A stretch of DNA of 64,000 nt from Streptomyces sp. ITFR-16 (GTDB lineage Bacteria > Actinomycetota > Actinomycetes > Streptomycetales > Streptomycetaceae): the NCBI RefSeq assembly GCF_031844705.1, contig NZ_CP134609.1:930001-994000 (forward strand), given 5' to 3'. Positions 8,225 through 16,668 of this stretch are shown one piece after another. Numbering within the stretch: position 1 is the first letter of the stretch; each line of letters begins with the position of its first letter. A program made the position numbers and the translations under genes. Below the pieces are notes generated by a model. The model saw only the letters and a list, made by a program, of their open reading frames with translations. It was not told the origin of the DNA and did not search any database.

Positions 8225-9079
8225 TCAGCCGAGGCCGCGGGCGTCCTGCTTGAGGGCGGTGTCCACGGTCAGGGCCGTCGCCACCACGAGGCTCAGCAGC
8301 GGCTCGGGCAGCTGGTAGTGGATCTGGAGGACGTAGTTGTCCGCCGTGGTGAACAGCGTCTTCGCGAGGCCTTCCCAGGTCTTGGTGATCCGGGCGATCT
8401 CGGCGTCGTTGTGGTCGACGATGGCGAAGTTCCAGGCGCGCCAGTTCTCGGCCTTGATCGCGCCGATCTGCTGACCGTCGACCATGATCGCGAAGTTGAT
8501 CTTGCCGATGGCGTTCTGCTGGACGATCTCGCCGACCGGCTGCCCGTCGGGTCGCTGGACGATGACCTTGGACTTGATGAACTTCGCCGGACGGGTCAGC
8601 AGCAGCTGCGGCCGGCCGTGGGCGTCGCGGATCTCCAGACGGTGGGTCAGGTACTGGTCGATGCTGGTGAGGAACCGCAGCACCTTGCGGAAGGCGCCCT
8701 GGCCGACCTGGACGACCGAACCGATGGTGTTGCCGTGCTGGTCGAAGACGCTGTACTCGTTCGTCACCTCGATCAGCTTGGCCTTCTGGTTCACCACCAG
8801 GACCTGCTGATTGAAGAGCGAGCCACCGCCCGGGGCGCCCTGCTGCTGGGGCGGCACCCCCGGCTGCGGGTGCGGCTGCGCGGCGGGCTGCTGGGGAGCG
8901 GCCTGCTGCTGCGGCACCGGCGCCTGCGCGGGGGCCTGCGGCTGGGCGGGAGCCTGCGGCTGACCACCGGCCGGGTTGGTGTGCTCGGTCCACTGGGAAC
9001 CGTCCCAGTAGCGCAGCAGCTGGGGCGCGCCGTGCGGATCCGGATACCAGCCCGCAGATACGTTCGAGTGCGTTGTCAC
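8225..9079 (-). CDS. DUF2510 plus scramblase-like (tubby/LOR fold) protein
   Basis: A 284-residue protein with an N-terminal DUF2510 module (AGWYPDPHGAPQLLRYWDGSQWT, split at about residues 9-32). A Gln/Pro/Ala repeat linker (about 40-90, PQAPAQ-type repeats) follows, then a C-terminal phospholipid-scramblase-related domain (about 95-284). DUF2510 modules in actinomycetes are usually joined to membrane or envelope domains; the biochemical role is unknown. No membrane helix is evident. A TAGTGT -10 box places the transcription start on the GTG itself. Confidence 0.82.
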   Translation of the reverse strand: MTTHSNVSAGWYPDPHGAPQLLRYWDGSQWTEHTNPAGGQPQAPAQPQAPAQAPVPQQQAAPQQPAAQPHPQPGVPPQQQGAPGGGSLFNQQVLVVNQKAKLIEVTNEYSVFDQHGNTIGSVVQVGQGAFRKVLRFLTSIDQYLTHRLEIRDAHGRPQLLLTRPAKFIKSKVIVQRPDGQPVGEIVQQNAIGKINFAIMVDGQQIGAIKAENWRAWNFAIVDHNDAEIARITKTWEGLAKTLFTTADNYVLQIHYQLPEPLLSLVVATALTVDTALKQDARGLG

Positions 9080-9085
9080 CGGGGC

Positions 9086-9091
9086 ACACTA
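9086..9091 (-). promoter_or_regulatory. -10 box of a probable leaderless promoter
   Basis: TAGTGT on the minus strand ends 6 nt before the GTG at 9079. Initiation 7 nt after the box would fall on the first base of the start codon, and no Shine-Dalgarno is present. Confidence 0.45.
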
Positions 9092-9198
9092 TCCCGCCTG
9101 GCCGAAACGCGTACCCCCTCCCCGGGGATCCACAGGTTCACGCCGTCCTGTACCCGAGTCCCGCACCTGACTCATTGAAGATTCACACACGCCGTACG

Positions 9199-9636
9199 AT
9201 GTCCCGGGTGAAGAGGCTGAGCGAAGGCGCGGACCGGCTGCGGGGCACCCGCCCGCCGGTGGTGCTCGGCTGGCTGTTCGTCCTGCTGGCCCTCTTCTCG
9301 TGCTGCTCGCTCACCTCCGCGCACCCCGCTTCCGCCGGTCACGGCCGTGCCGCGTCGGCCGCGGTCCGGGCCGCTCCTGCGGCGCCCGCGCCGGCGGTGC
9401 AGCTCGTGATGATCGACGCCCCGGGCGACCACGGCCTGGGCAGCTCCTGCCACGGGACGGCGGAGCACTCGGCGCCGGTCGTGCTGCCCGCCCCGCCGGG
9501 CCCGGCCGCGCTCCCCTCCACGTCCGCCGCGGCTCCGGCGTACGCCCCCCTCACGGGCGGCACCGGCATTCGCGGTCCGTCCAACGAAGCCGTCGGCGAC
9601 GTCGACCGGCTGCGCCTTCAGGTCCAACGGATCTAG
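9199..9636 (+). CDS. Small secreted or membrane-anchored hypothetical protein (DUF6153-like)
   Basis: A 145-residue protein with one hydrophobic segment (VVLGWLFVLLALFSCCSL, about residues 21-38) and an Ala/Pro-rich exterior carrying one CHG and a few histidines. It precedes DUF3105 and DUF305 on the same strand, a context in which small His/Cys-bearing exported proteins (DUF6153 type) are found. The family name is tentative. A GTG at 9208 is an alternative start. Confidence 0.6.
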   Translation: MSRVKRLSEGADRLRGTRPPVVLGWLFVLLALFSCCSLTSAHPASAGHGRAASAAVRAAPAAPAPAVQLVMIDAPGDHGLGSSCHGTAEHSAPVVLPAPPGPAALPSTSAAAPAYAPLTGGTGIRGPSNEAVGDVDRLRLQVQRI

Positions 9637-9703
9637 GCCGGGCCCAGCACCCGCCCGCCCCCTCTCATCCGTTGTGCAGAACCGAAGGACCGAAGGACCC
9701 ACC

Positions 9704-10354
9704 ATGGCCTCCGCCAAGAAGCAGAACACCCCTGCCGCCGCCCGCCGCGCCAAGCTGGAGGAGGCCCGCCGCAAGGAGCGGGCCCGCGAGCGCCGCAGCC
9801 GGATCATCACGATCGGCGCGGCCGTGGTCGTCGTGGCCGGCCTCGTCGTGGGCGGCGGCTATCTGATGAACGCCGCCGACAAGAAGGACAAGGCCGAGAC
9901 CGCCGCGAAGGTCTCTCCCGTCACGGGCGAGAAGAGCTGGGACAAGCTCACGCAGAACCATGTCGACAAGAAGGTCGACTACCCGATGAACCCGCCGGTC
10001 GGCGGCGACCACAACCCGGTGTGGATGAACTGCGACGCCGACGTCTACACGAAGGCGATACCGAAGGAGAACGCCGTGCACTCCCTGGAGCACGGCGCCG
10101 TCTGGGTCACGTACACCAGCAAGGCGAAGCCGGCCGACGTCAAGAAGCTCACCGAGCGGGTCTCGGCCACGCCGTACTCCCTGATGAGCCCGGTGGAGGA
10201 CCAGGCCGCGCCGCTGATCCTCAGCGCCTGGGGCAAGCAGCTGACGGTGAAGAGCGCGACCGACCCGCGCGTGGCGCAGTTCTTCACCAAGTACGTCCAG
10301 GGCCCGCAGACCCCCGAGCCGGGCGCCGCCTGCACGGGCGGGATCGCCAAGTGA
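9704..10354 (+). CDS. DUF3105 membrane-anchored extracytoplasmic protein
   Basis: A 216-residue DUF3105 protein. A basic, coiled-coil-like cytoplasmic N-terminus (about 1-33, rich in Lys/Arg/Glu) leads to one membrane helix (about 34-55) and the DUF3105 domain. The domain contains PPVGGDHNPVWMNC and the hallmark HSLEHGAVWVTYT. Conserved His/Cys residues suggest metal binding, but function is not established. The ATG at 9704 is preferred to an upstream in-frame ATG at 9674. Its stop overlaps the next start as GTGA. Confidence 0.9.
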   Translation: MASAKKQNTPAAARRAKLEEARRKERARERRSRIITIGAAVVVVAGLVVGGGYLMNAADKKDKAETAAKVSPVTGEKSWDKLTQNHVDKKVDYPMNPPVGGDHNPVWMNCDADVYTKAIPKENAVHSLEHGAVWVTYTSKAKPADVKKLTERVSATPYSLMSPVEDQAAPLILSAWGKQLTVKSATDPRVAQFFTKYVQGPQTPEPGAACTGGIAK

Positions 10355-11001
10355 CGTCCTCGGCGCGTGCGTCACGCCCCATGGTGGTGGCGGGCGCGGC
10401 GGTGCTGCTGCTGGCCCTCGGGCTGGTCGCGCTGATGCTCGTACGCCCCTCGTCCTCGGCGCCCGCCGCCGCCGGCACGTCGGCCTCCGCGCCGGCCGAC
10501 TCCTCGGCCGACGTGGGCTTCGCGCGCGACATGTCCGTCCATCACCAGCAGGCCGTGGAGATGGCGTTCATCGTGCGGGACCGCACCTCCGACGAGGCGG
10601 TGCGCCGGCTCGCGTACGACATCATCAACACCCAGGCCAACCAGCGCGGCATGATGCTGGGCTGGCTGGAGATGTGGGGCCGGGCGAAGAGCTCCCCCGG
10701 GCCGCCCATGGCGTGGATGGGGCACACGGTCACGCCGCGCGGTGACGGCGCGCTGATGCCCGGCATGGCGACCCGGGCCGAGCTCGACGCGCTCCGGGCG
10801 GCGAAGGGCAAGGACGCCGAGGTGCTGTTCCTGAAGCTGATGACCGCGCATCACCGGGCCGGCGCGGAGATGGCACAGGCCGCCGCCGGCGCGGCGGGCA
10901 CCGACGAGATCCGGAATCTGGCGGCGGGCATGGTCCTGGGCCAGCGGTCGGAGATCGCGCTCATGGCGGACATGTTCAAGGAGCGCGGCGCCACCGCCTG
11001 A
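10351..11001 (+). CDS. DUF305 extracytoplasmic protein (ferritin-like, putative copper-related)
   Basis: A 216-residue protein with an N-terminal membrane anchor or signal (about 11-31) and a DUF305 four-helix domain. The domain carries the repeated histidine motifs ARDMSVHHQQAVEMA and MTAHHRAGAEMA, plus Met-rich stretches. DUF305 proteins are often linked with copper handling; that is family knowledge and not proven here. The GTG at 10351 overlaps the DUF3105 stop by 4 bp, so the two are coupled. Confidence 0.9.
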   Translation: MTSSARASRPMVVAGAAVLLLALGLVALMLVRPSSSAPAAAGTSASAPADSSADVGFARDMSVHHQQAVEMAFIVRDRTSDEAVRRLAYDIINTQANQRGMMLGWLEMWGRAKSSPGPPMAWMGHTVTPRGDGALMPGMATRAELDALRAAKGKDAEVLFLKLMTAHHRAGAEMAQAAAGAAGTDEIRNLAAGMVLGQRSEIALMADMFKERGATA

Positions 11002-11004
11002 GCC

Positions 11005-11040
11005 GACCGGGTGCCGGCCCGGCCGGGCCGGCACCCGGTC
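11005..11040 (+). terminator. Hairpin terminator after DUF305 gene
   Basis: A perfect 16-bp stem (GACCGGGTGCCGGCCC with its complement at 11025-11040) with a GGCC loop starts 3 bp after the stop codon. It lacks a U-tract. Confidence 0.75.
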
Positions 11041-11093
11041 CGCCCGCATCGCGCCCGTACGGGCGTACGGAATCGCATAGGCTCACCAGCGAT

Positions 11094-12338
11094 ATGAAGA
11101 GCAACCTCACGCCGCTGGGGCCCAAGGCCGACAAGGACACCGTCCGGCGCAGCAACCTCAGCCTCGTGCTGCGGGCCGTCCGTGACGAGGGCGAGGGCGA
11201 GGCCACCCGGGCCGGGGTCGCCGCGCGGGTGGGACTGACCCGGGCGGCCGTGTCCTCGCTGGTCGAGCAGCTGATCGACAGCGGGTTCCTCACCGAGTCG
11301 GGCAAGACGTTCAGCGGCCAGGCCGGCCGCCCCGGCACGGCGCTCAAGACGGCCCGCACCGGGCCGGCCGGGCTCGGGGTCGAGGTCAACATCGACTATG
11401 TGTCGGTGTGCGTCGTGGATCTGGCCGGCACCGGCCGGGTCCGGCTCACCGAGCATCTCGACAACCGGGGCGCGCCGCCCGGCGAGGTGCTGGCGCGGGC
11501 CGCCCGGATCGCCGCACGCACCCTGGACTCGGCGCGCGAGCAGGAGCTGTTCCCGGTCGGTGTGGCCCTGGCGCTGCCCGGTCTGGTCTCCGGCGGCGCG
11601 GTGCGCCAGGCCCCGAACCTGGGCTGGAACCAGGTCCCGGCCGAGGAGCTGTTCGCGGCCTCGCTGGCCGCCGAGCGCCCCGGCGGCACGGCTTTGGCGG
11701 TGCGCTCGGAGAACGAGGCGAATCTCGCCGCGCTGGCCGAGCTGTGGTTCGGCGGGCTGGAGCGGATCCGCAGCTTCCTCTATCTGACCGGTGAGATCGG
11801 TGTCGGCGGCGCCGTGGTCATCGACGGTGAGCTGCTGCGGGGTGCGCACGGCTTCGCCGGGGAGATCGGCCATGTGGTGGTGGACGCGCGGGGCCCGAGG
11901 TGCCGCTGCGGCTCGCGCGGCTGTCTGGAGCAGTACGCGGGTCAGGCGGCGCTCCTGCGGGCCGCCGGGATCGAGGAGACCGGCAGCGGGACCGGGGTCG
12001 CCGCGCTCGAACAGCGCGTGCGGGCGGGCGACGAGCGGGCGGTGGAGGCGGTCGCGGAGGCCGGCCGGATGCTGGGCCGGGTGCTGTCGGGGGCCGTGAA
12101 TCTGCTGGACCCGGACGCGGTGGTGCTCGGCGGGATCTACCGGAACCTGATGCCGTGGCTGTCGCCGCCCGCCGACCGGGAGCTGACGGACCGGGTGGTG
12201 TCGGGGCTGTGGACCCGGGGCAGCGGCCGGCTGCGCGCCTCGTCCGTGGCGGGCGACGCGGCCCGGGGAGCGGCGGCGCTGGTGATGACGGACGTGCTGG
12301 CCGACCCGGTGGCGTACGCGGGGCGGATCACGGCCTGA
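11094..12338 (+). CDS. ROK-family transcriptional regulator, probable xylose repressor
   Basis: A 414-residue ROK repressor. An N-terminal MarR-like winged helix (about 17-75, ATRAGVAARVGLTRAAVSSL) is joined to a sugar-kinase-fold domain. The latter carries the ROK signature HGFAGEIGHVVVD and the zinc motif CRCGSRGCLEQ (about 267-278). It lies tail-to-tail with xylA and next to the divergent xylA/xylB promoter, the usual setting of XylR-type ROK repressors. A TAGGCT -10 box 10 bp before the ATG and the absence of a clear Shine-Dalgarno suggest a near-leaderless message. Confidence 0.9.
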   Translation: MKSNLTPLGPKADKDTVRRSNLSLVLRAVRDEGEGEATRAGVAARVGLTRAAVSSLVEQLIDSGFLTESGKTFSGQAGRPGTALKTARTGPAGLGVEVNIDYVSVCVVDLAGTGRVRLTEHLDNRGAPPGEVLARAARIAARTLDSAREQELFPVGVALALPGLVSGGAVRQAPNLGWNQVPAEELFAASLAAERPGGTALAVRSENEANLAALAELWFGGLERIRSFLYLTGEIGVGGAVVIDGELLRGAHGFAGEIGHVVVDARGPRCRCGSRGCLEQYAGQAALLRAAGIEETGSGTGVAALEQRVRAGDERAVEAVAEAGRMLGRVLSGAVNLLDPDAVVLGGIYRNLMPWLSPPADRELTDRVVSGLWTRGSGRLRASSVAGDAARGAAALVMTDVLADPVAYAGRITA

Positions 12339-12340
12339 GA

Positions 12341-12387
12341 CGGGTGAAGGGGGCGTACGCGCCGCGTGCGTGCGCCCCCTTCACCCG
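12341..12387. terminator. Bidirectional terminator between ROK gene and xylA
   Basis: A 20-bp stem with one mismatch (CGGGTGAAGGGGGCGTACGC with 12368-12387) and a 7-nt loop fills the 57-bp gap between convergent stops. Confidence 0.8.
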
Positions 12388-12395
12388 CCATCCGG

Positions 12396-13565
12396 TCAGC
12401 GGACTCCGAGCAGGTGGTCCATCGCCAGCTGGTCCAGGGCCTCGAACGCCATGCCGCGCTCCGCCGCCGCCGTCACGTCGAACTCCTCGAAGGCCGAGCG
12501 GTCGGCCAGCAGCCCCGCGACGCCGTCCTCGGCGGTGCGCTGCGCCAGCTCGTCCAGCCGGGACGCGCGCAGCGCCTCCTGGACCGCCGGGTCGGCGCGG
12601 AAGGCGGCGGCACGCTCCTTGAGGATCAGGTAGTTGCGCATGCAGCCCGCCGCGGAGGCCCAGACGCCGTCGTAGTCCTCGGTCCTCGGCGGCTTGAAGT
12701 CGAAGTGGCGCGGGCCCGCGTAGTCCGAGTTCTCCAGCAGGTCGACGAGCCAGAAGGCCTGGCGCAGATCGCCGGCGCCGAAGCGGAGGTCCTGGTCGTA
12801 CTTGATGCCGGACTGGCCGTTGAGGTCGATGTGGAAGAGCTTGCCCGCCCACAGCGCCTGTGCGATGCCGTGCGCGAAGTTCAGCCCGGCCATCTGCTCG
12901 TGGCCGACCTCGGGGTTGACGCCCACCATCTCGGGGCGCTCCAGGCGCTCGATGAAGGCGAGGGCGTGGCCGACGGTGGGCAGCAGGATGTCACCGCGCG
13001 GCTCGTTCGGCTTGGGCTCGATGGCGAACTTGAGGTCGTAGCCCTGCTCGGTGACGTAGTCGCCCAGCAGGTCGAAGGCCTCCTTCATCCGGTCGAGCGC
13101 GACCCGGATGTCCTTGGCGGCGCCCGACTCGGAGCCCTCCCGGCCGCCCCAGGCGACGTAGGTGGTGGCGCCGAGCTCGACGGCGAGGTCGATGTTGCGC
13201 AGGGTCTTGCGCAGGGCGTAGCGGCGGACGTCGCGGTCGTTGGCGGTGAACGCGCCGTCCTTGAAGACGGGGTGCGTGAAGAGGTTCGTCGTGGCCATGG
13301 GGACCACGAGACCGGCCGCGTCCAGCGACTGCCGGAATCGCTTGACGATCCCTTCGCGCTCGGCGTCCGTCGAGCCGAACGGGATCAGGTCGTCGTCGTG
13401 GAAGGTCACCCCGTACGCCCCCAGCTCCGCGAGGCGCTGGACGGAGTCGACCGGGTCGATCGCGTCCCGGGTCGCGTCGCCGAAGGGGTCGCGGCCCTGC
13501 CAGCCCACGGTCCAGAGGCCGAAGGTGAACCTGTCCTGGGGGGTGGGGGTGAAGCGTTCCGTCAT
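12396..13565 (-). CDS. xylA: Xylose isomerase XylA
   Basis: A 389-residue class I xylose isomerase, the usual length for actinomycetes. It converts D-xylose to D-xylulose in the cytoplasm. Visible motifs are the catalytic His/Asp loop [12 protein letters not shown] (about 50-61), VAWGGREG, the metal-ligand region [13 protein letters not shown] (about 177-189), [14 protein letters not shown] and HIDLNGQ. The ATG at 13565 is in the position expected for the family. It is divergent from xylB across a 243-bp promoter region. Confidence 0.97.
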   Translation of the reverse strand: MTERFTPTPQDRFTFGLWTVGWQGRDPFGDATRDAIDPVDSVQRLAELGAYGVTFHDDDLIPFGSTDAEREGIVKRFRQSLDAAGLVVPMATTNLFTHPVFKDGAFTANDRDVRRYALRKTLRNIDLAVELGATTYVAWGGREGSESGAAKDIRVALDRMKEAFDLLGDYVTEQGYDLKFAIEPKPNEPRGDILLPTVGHALAFIERLERPEMVGVNPEVGHEQMAGLNFAHGIAQALWAGKLFHIDLNGQSGIKYDQDLRFGAGDLRQAFWLVDLLENSDYAGPRHFDFKPPRTEDYDGVWASAAGCMRNYLILKERAAAFRADPAVQEALRASRLDELAQRTAEDGVAGLLADRSAFEEFDVTAAAERGMAFEALDQLAMDHLLGVR

Positions 13566-13808
13566 CGTGCTGCCGCCTTCGGTGCCGTGGGTCCGTTGCC
13601 GGCCGGGCGGCCGAACCTCAATTTGTTCACTGTCATGACTAATCATGCACGGGCCACCCCGGCGACGTAACCCCCCTGTGACGGAAAACCGGAGCGACCC
13701 CTGTTCCGCACGGGTGCGATCACGTAATTTGTTTTGCGTACGATCAAATGCTCCGTGCCGCACTCGCCCCGCAGCCGGGAACCCGCACGTCAGGAAGAGA
13801 GGCCGGCC
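13566..13808. promoter_or_regulatory. xylA/xylB divergent promoter with ROK-type half sites
   Basis: This intergenic region holds two copies of AATTTGTT (about 13620-13627 and 13726-13733). The second is part of an imperfect inverted repeat (13727-13749, ATTTGTT and ATCAAAT). A third symmetric element, CATGACTAATCATG (13634-13647), lies near the xylA side. A TACGAT -10-like box occurs at 13739-13744 for xylB, and AGGAAGAGAGG is its Shine-Dalgarno. TTTGTT half sites resemble XylR-type ROK operators, so binding by the adjacent ROK protein is inferred. Confidence 0.55.
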
Positions 13809-15299
13809 ATGCCGCCGCATACCGTCGTCATCGGTGTGGACAGCTCCACCCAGTCCACCAAGGCGGCCTTCGTCGACACCGCCACCGGCCGGCTGCTCGC
13901 CGTCGGCCGCGCCCCGCACGTGGTCACCGGCGAGGGCGGGGCCCGCGAGACGGACCCCGAGATCTGGTGGCAGGCGCTGCGCGACGCGGTCGCCGCGGGG
14001 CTCAAGGAGTCCGGCGTCGCGGCCTCGGACATCGCGGGGATCGCCGTCGCCGGACAGCAGCACGGGCTGGTCGTCCTCGACGCGGCGGGCCGCCCGCTGC
14101 GCCCGGCCCTCCTGTGGAACGACACCCGCTCGGCCCCGCAGGCCGCCGCCCTCACCGCCGCGCTCGGCGGGCCCGACGCCTGGACCGCGCGCACCGGATC
14201 GGTGCCGGTGGCCGCCATGACCGCCGCGAAGTGGCAGTGGCTGCGGGAGAACGAGCCGCAGACCGCCGCGGCGGCCGCCGCGATCCGCCTCCCCCACGAC
14301 TTCCTCACCGAGCGCCTCGCCGGCCGGGCGGTCACCGACCCCGGAGACGCCTCGGGGACCTGCTGGTACTCCACCGCGACCGGCGCCTACGACCCCGGAC
14401 TGCTCGCCCTCCTGTCCATCGACCCGGCGCTGCTGCCGGAGGTGGCGGCCGGCGGCGGCGCGCGGGCGGGTTCGCTGACGGACACCGCGGCCGAGGCGCT
14501 GGGGCTGCCCGCCGGGATCGCCGTCGCGGCGGGCACCGGTGACAACATGAGCGCCGCCGTCGGGCTCGGACTCGGCGGCGCCGGACTGCTCGACCACCCG
14601 GTCCTGAGCCTGGGCACCTCGGGCACGGTCTTCGCCGCCTCCCGGACCCGGCCCGCCTCGCCCGCGCTCTCCGGCTTCGCCGCCGCCGACGGTACGTACC
14701 TCCCGCTGGCCTGCACCCTCAACTGCACGCTCGCCGTGGACAAGGTCGCCGAACTGCTCGGCCTGGACCGCGAGGACGCGGCCCCCGGCGGCGAGGCCGT
14801 CCTGCTCCCCTATCTGGACGGCGAGCGCACCCCGGATCTGCCCACCGCCGCCGGCCTCCTCACCGGGCTGCGGCACGACACCACGCCGCGTCAGCTCCTG
14901 GGCGCCGCCTACGAGGGCGCGGTCGTCACCGTGCTGCGCGCGCTGGACGAACTGCTGCGGGCCTGCGGGCTCGACCCGGCCGACCCCGAGGTGGCGGACC
15001 GGCCGCTGCGGCTGATCGGCGGGGGCGCCCAGGGGCGGATGTGGGTGGAGACCGTGCGCCGGCTCTCCGGCCGGCCGGTCACCGTGCCGGCCAGCGGCGA
15101 ACTGGTCGCCCTGGGGGCCGCGGCACTCGCGGCGGCGGCGGCCACGGGTGAGGACCCGGTCGCCGTCGCGTCCGGCTGGGACACCGGCGAGGACCTGCGA
15201 CTGGAGGCGGTCGCACGGGATCTGACGACCTGGGAGCGGGTCGGTTCCGTACTGGATCGGGCGGCCGGGCCCCTGCTGGGAGCGGACCGCACCGGCTGA
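13809..15299 (+). CDS. xylB: Xylulokinase XylB
   Basis: A 496-residue FGGY-family carbohydrate kinase that phosphorylates D-xylulose to xylulose 5-phosphate. Motifs are the N-terminal phosphate loop [15 protein letters not shown] (about 10-24), GQQHGLV, the mid-domain [11 protein letters not shown] (about 270-280) and the C-terminal [10 protein letters not shown] (about 403-412). The ATG at 13809 follows AGGAAGAGAGG. Paired with xylA this completes xylose entry into the pentose phosphate pathway. Confidence 0.96.
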   Translation: MPPHTVVIGVDSSTQSTKAAFVDTATGRLLAVGRAPHVVTGEGGARETDPEIWWQALRDAVAAGLKESGVAASDIAGIAVAGQQHGLVVLDAAGRPLRPALLWNDTRSAPQAAALTAALGGPDAWTARTGSVPVAAMTAAKWQWLRENEPQTAAAAAAIRLPHDFLTERLAGRAVTDPGDASGTCWYSTATGAYDPGLLALLSIDPALLPEVAAGGGARAGSLTDTAAEALGLPAGIAVAAGTGDNMSAAVGLGLGGAGLLDHPVLSLGTSGTVFAASRTRPASPALSGFAAADGTYLPLACTLNCTLAVDKVAELLGLDREDAAPGGEAVLLPYLDGERTPDLPTAAGLLTGLRHDTTPRQLLGAAYEGAVVTVLRALDELLRACGLDPADPEVADRPLRLIGGGAQGRMWVETVRRLSGRPVTVPASGELVALGAAALAAAAATGEDPVAVASGWDTGEDLRLEAVARDLTTWERVGSVLDRAAGPLLGADRTG

Positions 15300-15313
15300 C
15301 CGGCCGTCATGTC

Positions 15314-15360
15314 CCGCCGCACGCCGGGCACCCGCGCGTGCGGCGGTCAACCGCCGTTTT
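15314..15360 (+). terminator. xylB terminator with two alternative hairpins
   Basis: CCGCCGCACGC (15314-15324) pairs with GCGTGCGGCGG (15336-15346). The CGGCGGT part (15341-15347) can instead pair with ACCGCCG (15350-15356), followed directly by TTTT. The second hairpin is a textbook intrinsic terminator. Confidence 0.75.
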
Positions 15361-15387
15361 GGATAGCGAACTGATGTTCACTACTAT
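15359..15387 (+). promoter_or_regulatory. Leaderless sigma-70-type promoter of VWA operon
   Basis: TTGGAT (15359-15364), a 17-bp spacer and TACTAT (15382-15387) lie just before the ATG at 15394. Initiation 7 nt after the -10 box would start the mRNA on the A of ATG, and no Shine-Dalgarno is present. A GGATAG...CTATCC inverted repeat (15361-15389) encloses the promoter and a GAAC-TGAT-GTTC element, and may bind a regulator. Confidence 0.65.
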
Positions 15388-15393
15388 CCGGCG

Positions 15394-16668
15394 ATGATCA
15401 TAAGAAGAAGGCTGACGGCCGGGGTGGGCATCCTGCTCGCCACCCTGGCCGCCGGGCTCGGCTCGGCCCTTCCCGCCGCCGCCGACGAACCCCCCGCCCA
15501 GGGCTCCCCCAAGGTCGAGCTGGTGCTCGACGTCAGTGGCTCCATGCGGACCCGCGACATCGACGGCCAGTCCCGGATGACCGCGGCGAAGCAGGCGTTC
15601 AACGAGGTACTGGACGCGGTGCCCGAGCAGGTGCAGCTGGGCATCCGCACCCTCGGCGCCGACTACCCGGGCGACGACCGCAAGGTGGGCTGCAAGGACA
15701 CCAAGCAGCTCTATCCGGTCGGCCCGCTGGACCGCACCGAGGCCAAGACCGCCGTCGCCACCCTGGCCCCCACCGGCTGGACCCCGATCGGACCGGCGCT
15801 GCTGGGCGCCGCCGACGATCTGGAGGGCGGCGACTCCACCCGCCGGATCGTGCTGATCAGCGACGGCGAGGACACCTGCGGCCCGCTCGACCCGTGCGAG
15901 GTCGCCCGCGACATCGCGGCGCGCGGCATCCACCTGGTCATCGACACCCTCGGCCTGGTGCCGAACGCGAAGATCCGCCGGCAGCTGACCTGCATCGCCG
16001 AAGCCACCGGCGGCACATACACCGCCGTCCAGCACACCGATGAACTCTCCGGCCGTGTGCAGCAGTTGGTGGACCGCGCGGCGGAGCCCGTCGTCACCCC
16101 GGTCGCCACGAAGGGCACCGCCAGCTGCGCCGACGCCCCGCAGCTCACCCCGGGCCTCTACACCGACCGCGAGAAGTTCGCCGAGCACCGCTGGTACAAG
16201 GTCGACGTGCTCCCCGGCCAGGAACTGCGCGCCTCGGTCAGCGTGTTCGCCGACCGTGCCGTCAACAACGACTACGGGATGCTGCTGCGGGCGGTGACCA
16301 CCCACGGCCGGGAGATCGTCAGAGGCTCCGAGTCCGGCACCGGGCGCACCGACGCGATCTCGTCCGGGCTGCGCTATCCGAAGGCCGAGGAGGACACCGG
16401 CGGCGACACCAAGCCGGCCGCCGAGACCGTCTGTCTCCAGGTCAGCAACTCCTTCTCCGCCCCGGCGTCGGTGAAGACCGCGCCCGGTATGCCGGTCGAG
16501 CTGACCGTCGACCTGGTGGACGCCCCCGACGAGGCCGCAGACGTCGCCGCGTTCGGTCTCGGCCGCGGCTGGTGGCTGCTGGGCGTCCTGGTCCTCACGG
16601 GCCTGGTCGCGGGCCTGCTGACCGGCTGGATCTCACGCTGGCGTATCGCTGTCTGGAGGACCAGCTGA
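15394..16668 (+). CDS. Secreted, C-terminally anchored VWA-domain protein
   Basis: A 424-residue protein with a signal peptide (about 1-29, cut near AAADEP) and a von Willebrand factor A domain (about 38-220) with an intact MIDAS start DVSGSM. A beta-rich domain (about 235-375) follows, then a C-terminal membrane helix (about 388-413) and a basic cytoplasmic tail. The layout places the VWA domain outside the cell. It overlaps the next gene by 1 bp, which suggests a joint complex. The ligand is unknown. Confidence 0.85.
   Translation: MIIRRRLTAGVGILLATLAAGLGSALPAAADEPPAQGSPKVELVLDVSGSMRTRDIDGQSRMTAAKQAFNEVLDAVPEQVQLGIRTLGADYPGDDRKVGCKDTKQLYPVGPLDRTEAKTAVATLAPTGWTPIGPALLGAADDLEGGDSTRRIVLISDGEDTCGPLDPCEVARDIAARGIHLVIDTLGLVPNAKIRRQLTCIAEATGGTYTAVQHTDELSGRVQQLVDRAAEPVVTPVATKGTASCADAPQLTPGLYTDREKFAEHRWYKVDVLPGQELRASVSVFADRAVNNDYGMLLRAVTTHGREIVRGSESGTGRTDAISSGLRYPKAEEDTGGDTKPAAETVCLQVSNSFSAPASVKTAPGMPVELTVDLVDAPDEAADVAAFGLGRGWWLLGVLVLTGLVAGLLTGWISRWRIAVWRTS

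Noticed and set aside
12396..15350. Long minus-strand extension upstream of XylA through the xylB region
   Set aside because: XylA has a normal length and family-typical N-terminus at 13565; the upstream part lies antisense to xylB and across the divergent promoter.
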